From positions 1,144 through 59,932 of the forward strand of contig NZ_QYTW02000006.1 of assembly GCF_003605405.2 (NCBI RefSeq): a stretch of DNA of 58,789 nucleotides, given 5' to 3'. A program made the position numbers and the translations under genes. The DNA is from Siminovitchia terrae (lineage in GTDB: Bacteria > Bacillota > Bacilli > Bacillales > Bacillaceae_C). This document shows, piece after piece, positions 1 to 8,910 of this stretch. How positions within the stretch are numbered: the first letter of the stretch is position 1; every line of letters starts with the position of its first letter. Below the pieces are notes generated by a model that did not search any database, was not told where the DNA came from, and saw nothing but the letters and a program-made list of their open reading frames with translations.

Positions 1-201
1 TCCATTCGAATACCGAACTCAATCCAGCCCACCAGCTGCATAATAAAAACTCTAACTTTTAGGGGTAACCACCAAATCAAAGTTTTTTACATTGATTTCA
101 TGCGGTTTATTTATTTTTATATGGTTTTGTCTCATCCCCGAGCTTGGAAGAATAGATGTTTTGTCTCTACAAGCTGAACAGATGATCCTACTCTTTTTTG
201 A

Positions 202-1164
202 TCAAACCACTCTATTTTCTGGTTCTTTCCCTGATAGTGCAGCCACCATGTTTGTAGCTGCCTTCATCGCCATCGCATCAGTGGTTTTTCTGCTAGCTGA
301 CCCAATATGCGGAGTTGTCACTACATTTGGCATCTTTAAAAGCGGATTATCCTTGTTTACTGGCTCTTGCTCAAACACATCCAGAGCAGCCGCATGAATT
401 TCTTTATTTTCAAGCGCAGCAATGAGAGCCTGTTCGTCAATTGTCTGGCCGCGCGATACATTAATAAAAATAGCTGACTTTTTCATGAGCTTGAATTCTT
501 TTTCACCGATCATTCTTTCAGTTTCAGGAGTTAGCGGTGTCATCAATAACACAAAATCCGACTGTTTTAAAAGCGACTCCAGATCGCTGTATTTGACTCC
601 AAGCTCCTCTTCTGTGTCGGACTTGCGATTCCGGTTATAGTAAAGAACATCCATATTAAACCCTAGTCTCGCTCTTCTGGCAATCGCCTCACCAATTCTG
701 CCCATGCCGATAATGCCCAGCGTTGCACCATAGACATCCACTCCAACGAAGCGATCATCGCCCGAGGTCGGCTCCCATTTTCCCGCTTTTACAAGTTGGT
801 CCATTTCCACTATCCGTCTCGCCGAAGCTAGCATCAAACCAAAAGCAAGATCTGCTACCGTTTCATCCAATACACCTGGTGTATTGGTCCCAATCACATT
901 CCGACTTTTCATCGCTTCTAGATCAAAGTTATTGTATCCGACAGATAAATTGCTGACTACTTTCAAATTAGGTGCATGATTTAGCAAGTTCTCCGTAATT
1001 CTTCTTCCAGATGTGATCAAACCATCTACATCTGCAATTTCCTTTAAAAGGTCCTCCCTTTTGATTGGCACCTTCTGATCCCATATCTTAAAATCGCAAT
1101 ATTGCGCTAAATAATCTTTTATTTCCTGTGAAATTGGCTGGGATACAAACACTTTCGGTTTCAC
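202..1164 (-). CDS. D-isomer 2-hydroxyacid dehydrogenase (glyoxylate/hydroxypyruvate reductase type)
   Basis: A 320-residue cytosolic NAD(P)H-dependent 2-hydroxyacid dehydrogenase. The nucleotide-binding loop GMGRIG is at residues 153-158. The catalytic triad of the family is visible: Arg238 in NVSRG, Glu267 in FEQEP and His286 in TPHIGSAS. Length and motifs fit the glyoxylate/2-ketogluconate reductase branch (B. subtilis YvcT is a likely relative); the exact substrate cannot be read from the sequence. The start is a GTG preceded by GAGGGGG at 8 bases. It lies 63 bp after the germination gene gerB on the same strand and may be co-transcribed, but an extended -10 promoter in the gap suggests independent expression as well. 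Confidence 0.9.
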   Translation of the reverse strand: MKPKVFVSQPISQEIKDYLAQYCDFKIWDQKVPIKREDLLKEIADVDGLITSGRRITENLLNHAPNLKVVSNLSVGYNNFDLEAMKSRNVIGTNTPGVLDETVADLAFGLMLASARRIVEMDQLVKAGKWEPTSGDDRFVGVDVYGATLGIIGMGRIGEAIARRARLGFNMDVLYYNRNRKSDTEEELGVKYSDLESLLKQSDFVLLMTPLTPETERMIGEKEFKLMKKSAIFINVSRGQTIDEQALIAALENKEIHAAALDVFEQEPVNKDNPLLKMPNVVTTPHIGSASRKTTDAMAMKAATNMVAALSGKEPENRVV

Positions 1165-1198
1165 TGAGATTCCCCCTCTGTTCCTTTATATAGAGAAT

Positions 1199-1207
1199 AT
1201 TATAACA
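1199..1207 (-). promoter_or_regulatory. Putative extended -10 promoter of the 2-hydroxyacid dehydrogenase
   Basis: On the minus strand the gap between gerB and the dehydrogenase contains TGTTATAAT, an extended -10 (TGn-TATAAT). No good -35 is visible, so this is a tentative call. Confidence 0.35.
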
Positions 1208-1227
1208 GAAAAACCTCTGAGAAACGC

Positions 1228-2334
1228 TTACACGCCTTTTTGTGCCGTCTTGTTCCGCCCCTTTATCAGCCCAATCAATAATGTCGTGACAGGAAGCAAG
1301 ATTGCAAATATGGAGCCATAAAAAGGCCAAACATCGAAAATAACATTCCAATAGCCAATATTCGGCATGATCGTTATAGAAAGAGGCAATAGCAGTAAAC
1401 ATAATGGTAAGGTAAGCAGGCGATAATCTTTCAAATTGAATATTTCTCCAAGACCAATCGCAATTAACAAAATAACCAAGCATATTTTAATATAGATCGA
1501 TATAAACCAAATTCCCCCAATAACGACTTCAATCCTTTGAATGACATCGCCAAAATTGATTTCAGTTCCTAGTATATACGGGGCATAGAGTTTGCTTGAT
1601 GAATACTCAACACCAAGGACAGCCAATGAATATAAAGTCGCGACAGCCACCATCATCCCCCCCAAGAAAACGCCTCCGACAAAAGGCTTAGCTGACTTTT
1701 GCTGGGGATAAACAAGTGCCAGAAGTATAGTAAAGATGAAAACTTCAAAAAAAGGAAAGCCTACATTCGGAACCATACCACCAACAATAGGTTTCCAACC
1801 ATTCTCTCCGATCGGAAGTAAGTGAGCGAAATCCATTTTAGTAGGTAACAAAATAATAGTAATCAGATACAGACCGATAGAAAAAGGAAATAAGATTTCG
1901 GCTGTCCTCGCAATGACTTCCAATCCATGCTTGACCGAATAGGCGATCACTATTAAAAATACAAAATGAATAATTAATTGTGGTGTTTCAGGCATCACTT
2001 CAATGACCATAAGATCTCCCAAATCTCTTAATGCCATAATAGCTATCAAATAAAAGAAACCAACAATTGTAAACAAGCCCACTATTTTGCCTGCCCATGT
2101 CCCAAATGTGGATTCGAGTATTTGGATCAAAGTTAAACCGGGATAAAGCCTATGGATAGATATGTATAGAAAGGAAAGGAGCAATCCTGCCGCCACCGCA
2201 AGAAATGAAGAGATCCAGGCGTCGTGCTTAGCCATTACAATGACCGTATGCGGGATATAAATAATCGCGCTTCCAACTGTATAGAGACAGGAGCAAACAA
2301 ACAATTGTTTTCCGCTTATTCGTTCTGGAACCAT
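1228..2334 (-). CDS. Spore germinant receptor subunit B (GerAB/GerKB family permease)
   Basis: A 368-residue, almost entirely hydrophobic protein with about ten membrane helices, of the endospore germination permease family (APC superfamily fold). In known receptors the B subunit sits in the spore inner membrane and binds the germinant. It starts 4 bp after the stop of the small membrane gene; its RBS (GGAAGGGTGAG) lies inside the last codons of that gene, so the two are translationally coupled. It is the last ger gene in the order A, C, small subunit, B. The germinant cannot be predicted from sequence alone. Confidence 0.93.
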   Translation of the reverse strand: MVPERISGKQLFVCSCLYTVGSAIIYIPHTVIVMAKHDAWISSFLAVAAGLLLSFLYISIHRLYPGLTLIQILESTFGTWAGKIVGLFTIVGFFYLIAIMALRDLGDLMVIEVMPETPQLIIHFVFLIVIAYSVKHGLEVIARTAEILFPFSIGLYLITIILLPTKMDFAHLLPIGENGWKPIVGGMVPNVGFPFFEVFIFTILLALVYPQQKSAKPFVGGVFLGGMMVAVATLYSLAVLGVEYSSSKLYAPYILGTEINFGDVIQRIEVVIGGIWFISIYIKICLVILLIAIGLGEIFNLKDYRLLTLPLCLLLLPLSITIMPNIGYWNVIFDVWPFYGSIFAILLPVTTLLIGLIKGRNKTAQKGV

Positions 2335-2338
2335 AAAC

Positions 2339-2572
2339 TCACCCTTCCACTTCTAAAAACTGATAAAAACGCTTAATGATTGACAAATTGTCCAATATCC
2401 ATTGAAAAGGAAATCCGATTTCAATACCCAATAATTTTAGCAAGCAGATAGCAATAAATATCCCTAGAATAGAACAATAAATCCCTTTTTCCAGCTTACT
2501 CCCGTTTTTTAGCGCCTTATAATCAATGAAAAGAAGCAAAATAGCCAGAACGAATGGAAAGAAATAGTCCAC
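2339..2572 (-). CDS. Small two-helix membrane protein, probable D subunit of the germinant receptor
   Basis: A 77-residue protein with two hydrophobic segments (about residues 3-15 and 31-50) and a charged, amphipathic tail. Its GTG start overlaps the TAG stop of the C-subunit gene by one base. Small two-helix D subunits are known in some Bacillus ger operons, where they modulate receptor activity; position and topology fit that role. No sequence motif proves it, so the function is inferred from context. Confidence 0.75.
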   Translation of the reverse strand: MDYFFPFVLAILLLFIDYKALKNGSKLEKGIYCSILGIFIAICLLKLLGIEIGFPFQWILDNLSIIKRFYQFLEVEG

Positions 2573-3771
2573 TATTCATCCATCCCCCGTATTTTCTCCT
2601 TGAGCGGATTCTTGATTGTCCCAGCATGCTCTAGGTCTACAGTAACGCGGATATTCACTGGCAATTCTCTAAAGATTTCATCCCAGTCTTCTTCTATCTT
2701 CTTCCAAGCATTAGGCTTTTTCCGATAAAACTCCTGTCCGAACCCCAAAATATCAATACCTACGTTTTGTTGAATACTTTTTGTATAGGTAGTAAAAAAG
2801 CGTTGTAAATATTTTTCAATCTGCCTTTCCATTTTTAAAAAATCATCACTGGTTGTAATGTCTTGACCACAGTCCAACTCGGAAATCTCACCTTTAAAAG
2901 CGACCTCTACATTCATCGTAGGTTTATTTTTTGAAAAATCCGGTGCCAGCTTCGCCTTCACATTACGCGATTCCATCACACCATGTCCCCCATTTGAACA
3001 TGGGAAGGTTGTTACAGAGTTTTTAACATTATTTGTAATCGTATTGAACGTTCGTGCTTCCTCATCCTCTAGCCAATCCTTCAACTGGTCATGATAAAAG
3101 ACCGCCAGTTTTCCGCTTGGCAGTGGCGGCTGTGGCGTTTTCATATTTGTTTCCGACTGTCCTCCGCTTGGCTTGCCAGGCAAAATACTTGGGACAACGG
3201 GATGGATGCCTTTAAGGGGGATTTTTGAAATCAATTCTCTTAATGTTGTAGCCTTTGAAGGATCCCAGATTTTACTTGAAAGCTCCAATTGCTCAAATAT
3301 TTCCAGTGTCGGGGCCACCAAAAAAGGAGTAATCATAGATAAAATTTCCTTTGCTGTATGGTCTTTGGCAATGACTACATAGAAGTCACTTCGCAATTCT
3401 GGATCCCTGTTAAAAAAATCCAATATATCGGTTAGTCCTTCTTTCGCAACTTCCTCACTAACAATAAGTGTATATAGATGCCCTCCGTACAATCTTCTTG
3501 GAGAGACTATAGAAATTTTCCTAATCGCATTTAGTACGCTCTTGTCCCTTCCTTCATATATAACAACCGGCGAACCTGTTCCAGCCGTTTTCTTACTAGC
3601 AACTTGCTCAGGGTTTATGACCTGTGCCGTAACACTGTACTCCCCATCTATTTTATCTATGCCAAAACCATATGTGAATGCCAGCTCATCCAATTCTCGG
3701 CTGCCCCAGCAGCCGGTAAGCATGAATAATGAAGCAATCATAACAAGCTGCACTATTTTTTTCGACCGCAT
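2572..3771 (-). CDS. Spore germinant receptor subunit C (GerAC family lipoprotein)
   Basis: A lipoprotein of about 399 residues of the Ger(x)C family. The N-terminus has basic residues, a hydrophobic stretch and the lipobox LTGC, followed by the typical WGSRELDELAFTYGFGID segment. In known receptors the C subunit is a diacylglycerol-anchored outer-face component. A GTG lies one codon upstream of the chosen ATG; the ATG at 3771 is preferred because AAGGAGG is spaced 7 bases from it but only 4 from the GTG. The RBS starts right after the stop of the A-subunit gene, giving tight coupling. Confidence 0.93.
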   Translation of the reverse strand: MRSKKIVQLVMIASLFMLTGCWGSRELDELAFTYGFGIDKIDGEYSVTAQVINPEQVASKKTAGTGSPVVIYEGRDKSVLNAIRKISIVSPRRLYGGHLYTLIVSEEVAKEGLTDILDFFNRDPELRSDFYVVIAKDHTAKEILSMITPFLVAPTLEIFEQLELSSKIWDPSKATTLRELISKIPLKGIHPVVPSILPGKPSGGQSETNMKTPQPPLPSGKLAVFYHDQLKDWLEDEEARTFNTITNNVKNSVTTFPCSNGGHGVMESRNVKAKLAPDFSKNKPTMNVEVAFKGEISELDCGQDITTSDDFLKMERQIEKYLQRFFTTYTKSIQQNVGIDILGFGQEFYRKKPNAWKKIEEDWDEIFRELPVNIRVTVDLEHAGTIKNPLKEKIRGMDE

Positions 3772-3783
3772 CACGGAACCTCC

Positions 3784-5310
3784 TTATTGACGAGTTTGTT
3801 TCCGTAAGATTTCACCCTTTGAACTGAATGTAGTACGCGGCATCCTGACAAAGGTATCTTTCTGATCCTTGAGGTTAAACGGAGCCATCGGTGCCATATA
3901 AGGAACGCCGAAAGAGCGCAAGCTGCAAAGATGTACAATGATCGAAAATAGGCCAAGCATGATGCCGAAAAATCCGAAGCTAGCAGCGCAAATCATAATA
4001 AAGAAACGAAGCATACGAACAGAGTTTCCGAGATTATAGCTAGGCATCACAAAGCTGGCAATCGCTGTAATAGAAACGACGATCACCATTGCCGCAGAAA
4101 CGAAGTCCGCCTCTACGGCCGCCTGCCCAATGACAATTGCCCCAACAACCGAAACAGCCTGGCCTACGGATTTGGGCATGCGAATACCAGCCTCTCTAAG
4201 AATTTCGAATGTAAGTTCCATAAATAGCGCCTCTACAAAAGCTGGAAAGGGCACCCCTTCCCTTTGTGCCGCCAAACCGGTCAATAATTTAGGAGGGATC
4301 ATTTCTTGGTGAAATGTTGTCAAAGCGATGTAGATGGATGGAACCAATAAAGTAATTAGCAATGAAGCATGGCGCATTATACGAAGGAAGCTTGCCTCCA
4401 CAGCCCGTGAGGAATAATCCTCAGGGGTTTGAAAAAATTGCATAAATACTACAGGCACCATTAAAGCAAATGGAGTCCCATCAACTAATATGGCCACTCT
4501 GCCTTCGAGCAGCGCAGCAGCGACAACGTCGGGCCGTTCCGAGTTCGCTACTGTTGGAAAAGGCGTGAACGCCTGATCCTGGATCAACTCCTCAATATTG
4601 TTGCTTTCTAAAACACCATCAATATGAATGTCATTGATTCTTTTTTTAACCTCGTTTATAATGCTCTCTTCAGCAATTCCCTCAATAAAAGCGATACTTA
4701 CATTTGTTTGAGTAATTTCTCCGACCCTAGACGTTTCAATCCGAAATTGATGACTTTGGATTCTCTTCCTTAACAAGGCCTTATTTTTGCTTAATGATTC
4801 AGTAAAACCCTCTCTTGGACCCCTAACCACTGTTTGGGATGTCGGTTCTTCCACCGAACGGCTCTCCCAATCACTCACAGATATAGCCAGTGCAGATGTT
4901 TCATCCCCTAAAAACAATATAGCTTTTCCGGACAACAGTTCATCAAAAGCTTTAACCAAGTTATCAACAACAACAATATCCCCGGTTGTCAGCACTCGCT
5001 CCTTGATGCTGGTCATCACTCCTTTTCCGGGATATTCCTGTTTATACTCTACTTCGCTTAAAGGCTTGGTAATTTGTTGAGAAATCCAGTCTTGATTCGT
5101 AATATCTTTCATGAATACGAGCATTGCTTTACGGTCATCCATATTTTGAATGATGAAATTCCTATATATGACGTCATTTTGATGACCGAAATGATCATCA
5201 AAAGCGGTTTTCACCTCTTCCAGTGAAGGACTAATAGAGGAATCATCAGTATGAAAATCTTGCTCCTTATGTATGACGAACTTGGCCTTTCCCTTTTTAT
5301 AGAATCTCAT
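3784..5310 (-). CDS. Spore germinant receptor subunit A (GerAA/SpoVAF family)
   Basis: About 508 residues: a soluble N-terminal half with the family's LPGKAILFLG-like segment (here LLSGKAILFLGDE), followed by a C-terminal half with membrane helices and the conserved PPKLLTGLAAQREGVPFPAF stretch, diagnostic of GerA/SpoVAF proteins. It is the first gene of the ger operon. A TTG two codons upstream (5316) is possible, but the GGGGG of the RBS is only 2 bases from it and 8 bases from the ATG at 5310, which is therefore chosen. A sigma-G-like promoter lies just upstream, which fits forespore expression. Confidence 0.94.
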   Translation of the reverse strand: MRFYKKGKAKFVIHKEQDFHTDDSSISPSLEEVKTAFDDHFGHQNDVIYRNFIIQNMDDRKAMLVFMKDITNQDWISQQITKPLSEVEYKQEYPGKGVMTSIKERVLTTGDIVVVDNLVKAFDELLSGKAILFLGDETSALAISVSDWESRSVEEPTSQTVVRGPREGFTESLSKNKALLRKRIQSHQFRIETSRVGEITQTNVSIAFIEGIAEESIINEVKKRINDIHIDGVLESNNIEELIQDQAFTPFPTVANSERPDVVAAALLEGRVAILVDGTPFALMVPVVFMQFFQTPEDYSSRAVEASFLRIMRHASLLITLLVPSIYIALTTFHQEMIPPKLLTGLAAQREGVPFPAFVEALFMELTFEILREAGIRMPKSVGQAVSVVGAIVIGQAAVEADFVSAAMVIVVSITAIASFVMPSYNLGNSVRMLRFFIMICAASFGFFGIMLGLFSIIVHLCSLRSFGVPYMAPMAPFNLKDQKDTFVRMPRTTFSSKGEILRKQTRQ

Positions 5311-5342
5311 AATCAAAGCCCCCGGTAATAAAACGCTCTTTG

Positions 5343-5372
5343 TATTATGTTCATTTGATTACATCTTATTCA
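5343..5372 (-). promoter_or_regulatory. Sigma-G-type promoter of the germination operon
   Basis: Read on the minus strand, TGAATA is followed after exactly 17 bases by CATAATA, ending 33 bases before the gerA-type ATG. This matches the forespore sigma-G consensus (TGAATA / CATACTA) nearly perfectly and is the known control of ger operons. Confidence 0.8.
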
Positions 5373-5396
5373 CCGCGAACGTGCAAGCTACCAAGA

Positions 5397-5443
5397 AGAA
5401 AAGAACAGTTCGAACAATTGCTAATAAATTGTTCGAACTGTTC
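5397..5443 (-). terminator. Rho-independent terminator downstream of the cupin gene
   Basis: A perfect 17-bp inverted repeat (arms 5403-5419 and 5427-5443, 7-base loop) followed on the minus strand by TTTTCTTCTT. It separates the cupin gene from the germination operon, so the two are separate units. Confidence 0.8.
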
Positions 5444-5488
5444 TATTTACATTTTGCATTTCTTCTTCATCCAACTCTATTACATAAA

Positions 5489-6028
5489 TTAATCATTTTT
5501 TTCCTGCAAGTCCGTAGTACCAAATGTATAATCAACGACTGTCGTATAATCAATGGCGTTGTTTTCCTTTGCCATATAATAATGCAAACGTGCATCAGCC
5601 ATCACAACAAGATTGCCGTCGTCATCATAGCCACCGATTGGACCATGGGATACAGCAAGCATTGTACAACCTTCTGGTGTAGTGAATGGCTCATGGACAT
5701 TCCCAGCAGCTTCACATGTATAGTAGTTTTTATATCCCTTATCATCCCCCTCTTCCTCATAATAGAAACCGCCTTCCAGGATAAAAGCTTCCGTATTATG
5801 AAGATGCCAGTGAACAGCGGCTTTGATTCCAGGATCAACTTTTAAAAGCAACGTAAAGTTGCCTGATACGAGATCACACATGAAAAGCTTAAAGTAAGTA
5901 CCCGGCATGAGCCAATCCGTCCAAGGAATCCAATCCGGATTGATAAAATCCCTGCGTTCTCCTTTAGGACTGTTACCTGGGCTTTTCATCCAAAAATCTG
6001 GTGTGAATCTTTTAATTTGGTTTGTCAT
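5489..6028 (-). CDS. ChrR-like cupin, 2,4'-dihydroxyacetophenone / diketone dioxygenase-like
   Basis: A 179-residue single-domain cupin. The metal site is visible as HWHLHNTE (His73, His75, His77, Glu80) and a second-motif histidine (His112 in NVHEPF). Size and motif order resemble the small ChrR-type cupin dioxygenases that cleave acetophenones or beta-diketones; a sugar- or drug-binding cupin is the alternative. It is cytosolic with no signal peptide. The start has AAAGGAGG 7 bases upstream. It is transcribed divergently from the MalT/BTAD-type regulator, whose target it may be. Substrate is unknown. Confidence 0.7.
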   Translation of the reverse strand: MTNQIKRFTPDFWMKSPGNSPKGERRDFINPDWIPWTDWLMPGTYFKLFMCDLVSGNFTLLLKVDPGIKAAVHWHLHNTEAFILEGGFYYEEEGDDKGYKNYYTCEAAGNVHEPFTTPEGCTMLAVSHGPIGGYDDDGNLVVMADARLHYYMAKENNAIDYTTVVDYTFGTTDLQEKND

Positions 6029-6157
6029 ATCGTTTCCTCCTTTTTACTAAATCCACATTTATCATAAAATATTAACCTTACTCTCACCTTACAGAATTGA
6101 GGGAACAGAATTAATATGATATTATATTTGAAAATTCAAAATAATGAGGTGGGGATA

Positions 6158-8857
6158 TTGGACCAAATTTCCGCTAAGCTTTACCCGGATGAACACTTGA
6201 TTCCAAGAAAACGATTGTTCTCGCTGCTTTTATCACGCCCTTCCAAGCAGATTGTTATGCTTACAGCTGGTGCCGGCTATGGAAAGACGTCCTTGCTTAA
6301 ATCTTTTTTTCATCAGTATCCTGACCTCTTATGCAATTGGATCACTCTTACGGAACCCGTGTCTACCCTTGATCAGCTGATGAATTTGCTGCCTTCCCAT
6401 CCAGATAAGAAACCTGCTTGGTTCGTCATTGATCAGACTGAACTAATTCAACTAGATTTAAATGAAACTATAAAGCTGGTCTCTTGGATTGAGAAACTTC
6501 CCCATACGATGACACTTGTATTATCCGGCAGGAAAAATCCAGAAGGCTTTCCTGCCAGCCGATGGAAAGTACAAGGCACCGGGATAATAATCAATAAAGA
6601 AATGCTTGCTTTTACTCGGATGGAGGCCGAGGAGATGTTAAAGGAATCTCTTCATACCAAAATACCAAATAATTTTACTCATTATATTTTTGCTTCATTT
6701 GATGGATGGCCCGCTGGCCTGGCATTATTCTGTAATGAAGCCCTTCACGTGGACTCCTACTATCATTTTAAATGTTACGTAGATTCGTTTTATAAAAATA
6801 AGGATCTCGTCCAGTATCTGTCTACTGAAATTGTCAGTAAACTCCCGGAACATCTTTTAGCTTTCATGTTAAACACTTCCCTCTTTTACAAACTGGATAA
6901 AGAGCTGTTACAAGAATATTTAAGAGACACACCCGTTTCCGACTATTTAAATGACGTTGCACATATACAAATGTTTTTTTCGGAGAATGATGGCCAATTG
7001 AGGATTCCTAGGCTTTTTAGAAAATTTTTTTATGACTTGGCGCAAAAAAAGCTGGGTGCAAAGAAAATTGGGGCCTTCCACCGTGAAATAGCACTTTTTT
7101 ATAGAAAGAAATTTAGATATATCGAAGCTTTATCTCATGCCTTGGCTGCTAACGAGGATCAACTGGTAATAGAGTTTATCGAGGATATGGCGGAACGCTA
7201 TGAGCCGAAAGAATTTCTTTTAATATTGGATGGATGGCTGGAACAATTTTCTCCAGCACTTCATTTATACAGGTTAAGCTTATTTTTATTCAGATGTTTG
7301 CCAGTAAGCTTGACCGCTTCGCTTTTAGAGCATTTGGAGGACATTGCCTTCTATTATAAAGATAAAGATTTATTTGCTTATACAGATGTATGCCATAGAT
7401 TGGCGACTATAAATTTTTACCAAGGGGATTTAAATAAAGCAATACATTATTATAAGACAAGTCTTGAAATAGCAGTTAGTACCGATAACGAGCCGATGCT
7501 TGCACTTAACACAACCCTGCTCGCCCAAATGTACCGCTTTATCAGAGAAAACGATACATCCTTAAGGCTGTCACGCCAGGCCCTTGCAATCGCTGAAACG
7601 CGAGGCTTCAAACAAGTTCAGATGCATGCGCTCTGGAATATGGCTGAACTTCTGCTTGATAAAGGCAATCTAGAAACGGCCAAAAGGCTGACTGAACAAT
7701 CATTGGAAGTATCAAGAGAATACGATGAGGCATCAATCATATATCCCATGTGTACGATGAGTCGATATTTCAGAAAACGCGGGGACGTAAAGAAGGCGCT
7801 CGATTGGGCTGGCCAGGCCCTTAAGAATGCCCGTCTTTTTAATATTGCCGGAGATATGGGGTGGGCTAAAGCCGAGATAGCCGTGTGCTTAAGAGCGGCG
7901 GGGCAATTAAAGGAAGCTCAACGGATGTTAGAAAAGTCCAAGCAATGTTTTAACGGATTTCAATATATGTCCTGTCTTGTCCAAAAGAGACTGATCACTA
8001 TTTTGTGCGACCAGCAAAAGTATGATGATGCACAACATCTCGACAATAAATTAAGAGATATTATCCGGAAGTCAGGATATACATGGATAAAAGGATATGA
8101 AATTTTAGAAATTAGAAGGTGTTCATCATTAAAGATTCAACTTTTAGGTCCCCTATCAATTTTTATCAATGGAGAAAAGACTCATATTAAACGAAAATCA
8201 AGTCTAAGATTATTACTGCTTCTTGCCTCCAGCGGCCAAAGAAGATGGTCCTCGGATGAACTGATTGGACTATTATTTCCTGATGAAACTGAAGAGGCTG
8301 CAGCAAACCAACTATACGTAGCCCTCTCGGTTTTAAGAAAATTTTTAGAACCTGATTTAGTTAAAGGCCGAAGTTCAACATTCATCCCCTACGATGGATC
8401 TCATTATTATTTCGGGTTTGATAAAGCGGATATAGATCTTGAAAGGCTTCAATACCTATTAAATAAACCATACAGCCCTCAAGTTTTTTCGGAAACCCTC
8501 TCTATTTATAAAGGGGATCTGCTAAAAGAATACTTATATGAAGAATGGCTTATAGATAAACGAGAAGATACTCGAAGCCAATATCTCTCAACACTTTTAA
8601 AGTGGCTTGCAGAGTGTGAAAGAAGTAATGACCCACGGGATGCCGCTAGAATTCTGGAAACTATGATTAAGCTGGATTCGTATGAAGAAAAATACTATCT
8701 GAGGTATATTAAATTATTAAAAGACATCGGCGAAGTGCGAAAAGCAAGAAGGGTAGCCGATAAAGCCATTGAAATTTTGAAAAATGAAGTGGGGATTGAT
8801 ATCAGCCATAAAGTTGATAAACTCCTAAACAATGTTTATGTAGTAAGGCCACAGTAA
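6158..8857 (+). CDS. MalT-like/BTAD transcriptional activator (NTPase + TPR + winged helix + BTAD)
   Basis: A large signal-sensing regulator of about 899 residues. The N-terminal NTPase module starts with the MalT-type LIPRKRL and a Walker A GAGYGKT (residues 38-44). A middle helical region holds TPR-like repeats (about 320-640). The C-terminus carries an OmpR/SARP-type winged helix (from LLGPLSIFINGEKTHIKRK, about residue 660) and a bacterial transcriptional activation (BTAD) domain (about 745-895). An ATG at 6116 gives 14 extra residues, but TTG at 6158 has the strong GAGGTGGGG just upstream and leaves the usual MalT-like N-terminus, so it is preferred. It sits between the divergent cupin and the downstream SDR, which are probable targets. 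The inducer is unknown. Confidence 0.85.
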   Translation: MDQISAKLYPDEHLIPRKRLFSLLLSRPSKQIVMLTAGAGYGKTSLLKSFFHQYPDLLCNWITLTEPVSTLDQLMNLLPSHPDKKPAWFVIDQTELIQLDLNETIKLVSWIEKLPHTMTLVLSGRKNPEGFPASRWKVQGTGIIINKEMLAFTRMEAEEMLKESLHTKIPNNFTHYIFASFDGWPAGLALFCNEALHVDSYYHFKCYVDSFYKNKDLVQYLSTEIVSKLPEHLLAFMLNTSLFYKLDKELLQEYLRDTPVSDYLNDVAHIQMFFSENDGQLRIPRLFRKFFYDLAQKKLGAKKIGAFHREIALFYRKKFRYIEALSHALAANEDQLVIEFIEDMAERYEPKEFLLILDGWLEQFSPALHLYRLSLFLFRCLPVSLTASLLEHLEDIAFYYKDKDLFAYTDVCHRLATINFYQGDLNKAIHYYKTSLEIAVSTDNEPMLALNTTLLAQMYRFIRENDTSLRLSRQALAIAETRGFKQVQMHALWNMAELLLDKGNLETAKRLTEQSLEVSREYDEASIIYPMCTMSRYFRKRGDVKKALDWAGQALKNARLFNIAGDMGWAKAEIAVCLRAAGQLKEAQRMLEKSKQCFNGFQYMSCLVQKRLITILCDQQKYDDAQHLDNKLRDIIRKSGYTWIKGYEILEIRRCSSLKIQLLGPLSIFINGEKTHIKRKSSLRLLLLLASSGQRRWSSDELIGLLFPDETEEAAANQLYVALSVLRKFLEPDLVKGRSSTFIPYDGSHYYFGFDKADIDLERLQYLLNKPYSPQVFSETLSIYKGDLLKEYLYEEWLIDKREDTRSQYLSTLLKWLAECERSNDPRDAARILETMIKLDSYEEKYYLRYIKLLKDIGEVRKARRVADKAIEILKNEVGIDISHKVDKLLNNVYVVRPQ

Positions 8858-8910
8858 GACTCTCAATCTATAATGCAGGTGTTAACGTATTATAGGAAGG
8901 AGAGGTACGA

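Noticed and set aside
1-41. Possible start of a minus-strand gene (MQLVGWIEFGIRM) at the left edge
   Set aside because: Only 13 codons are visible and there is no clear RBS before the ATG; not enough to call.
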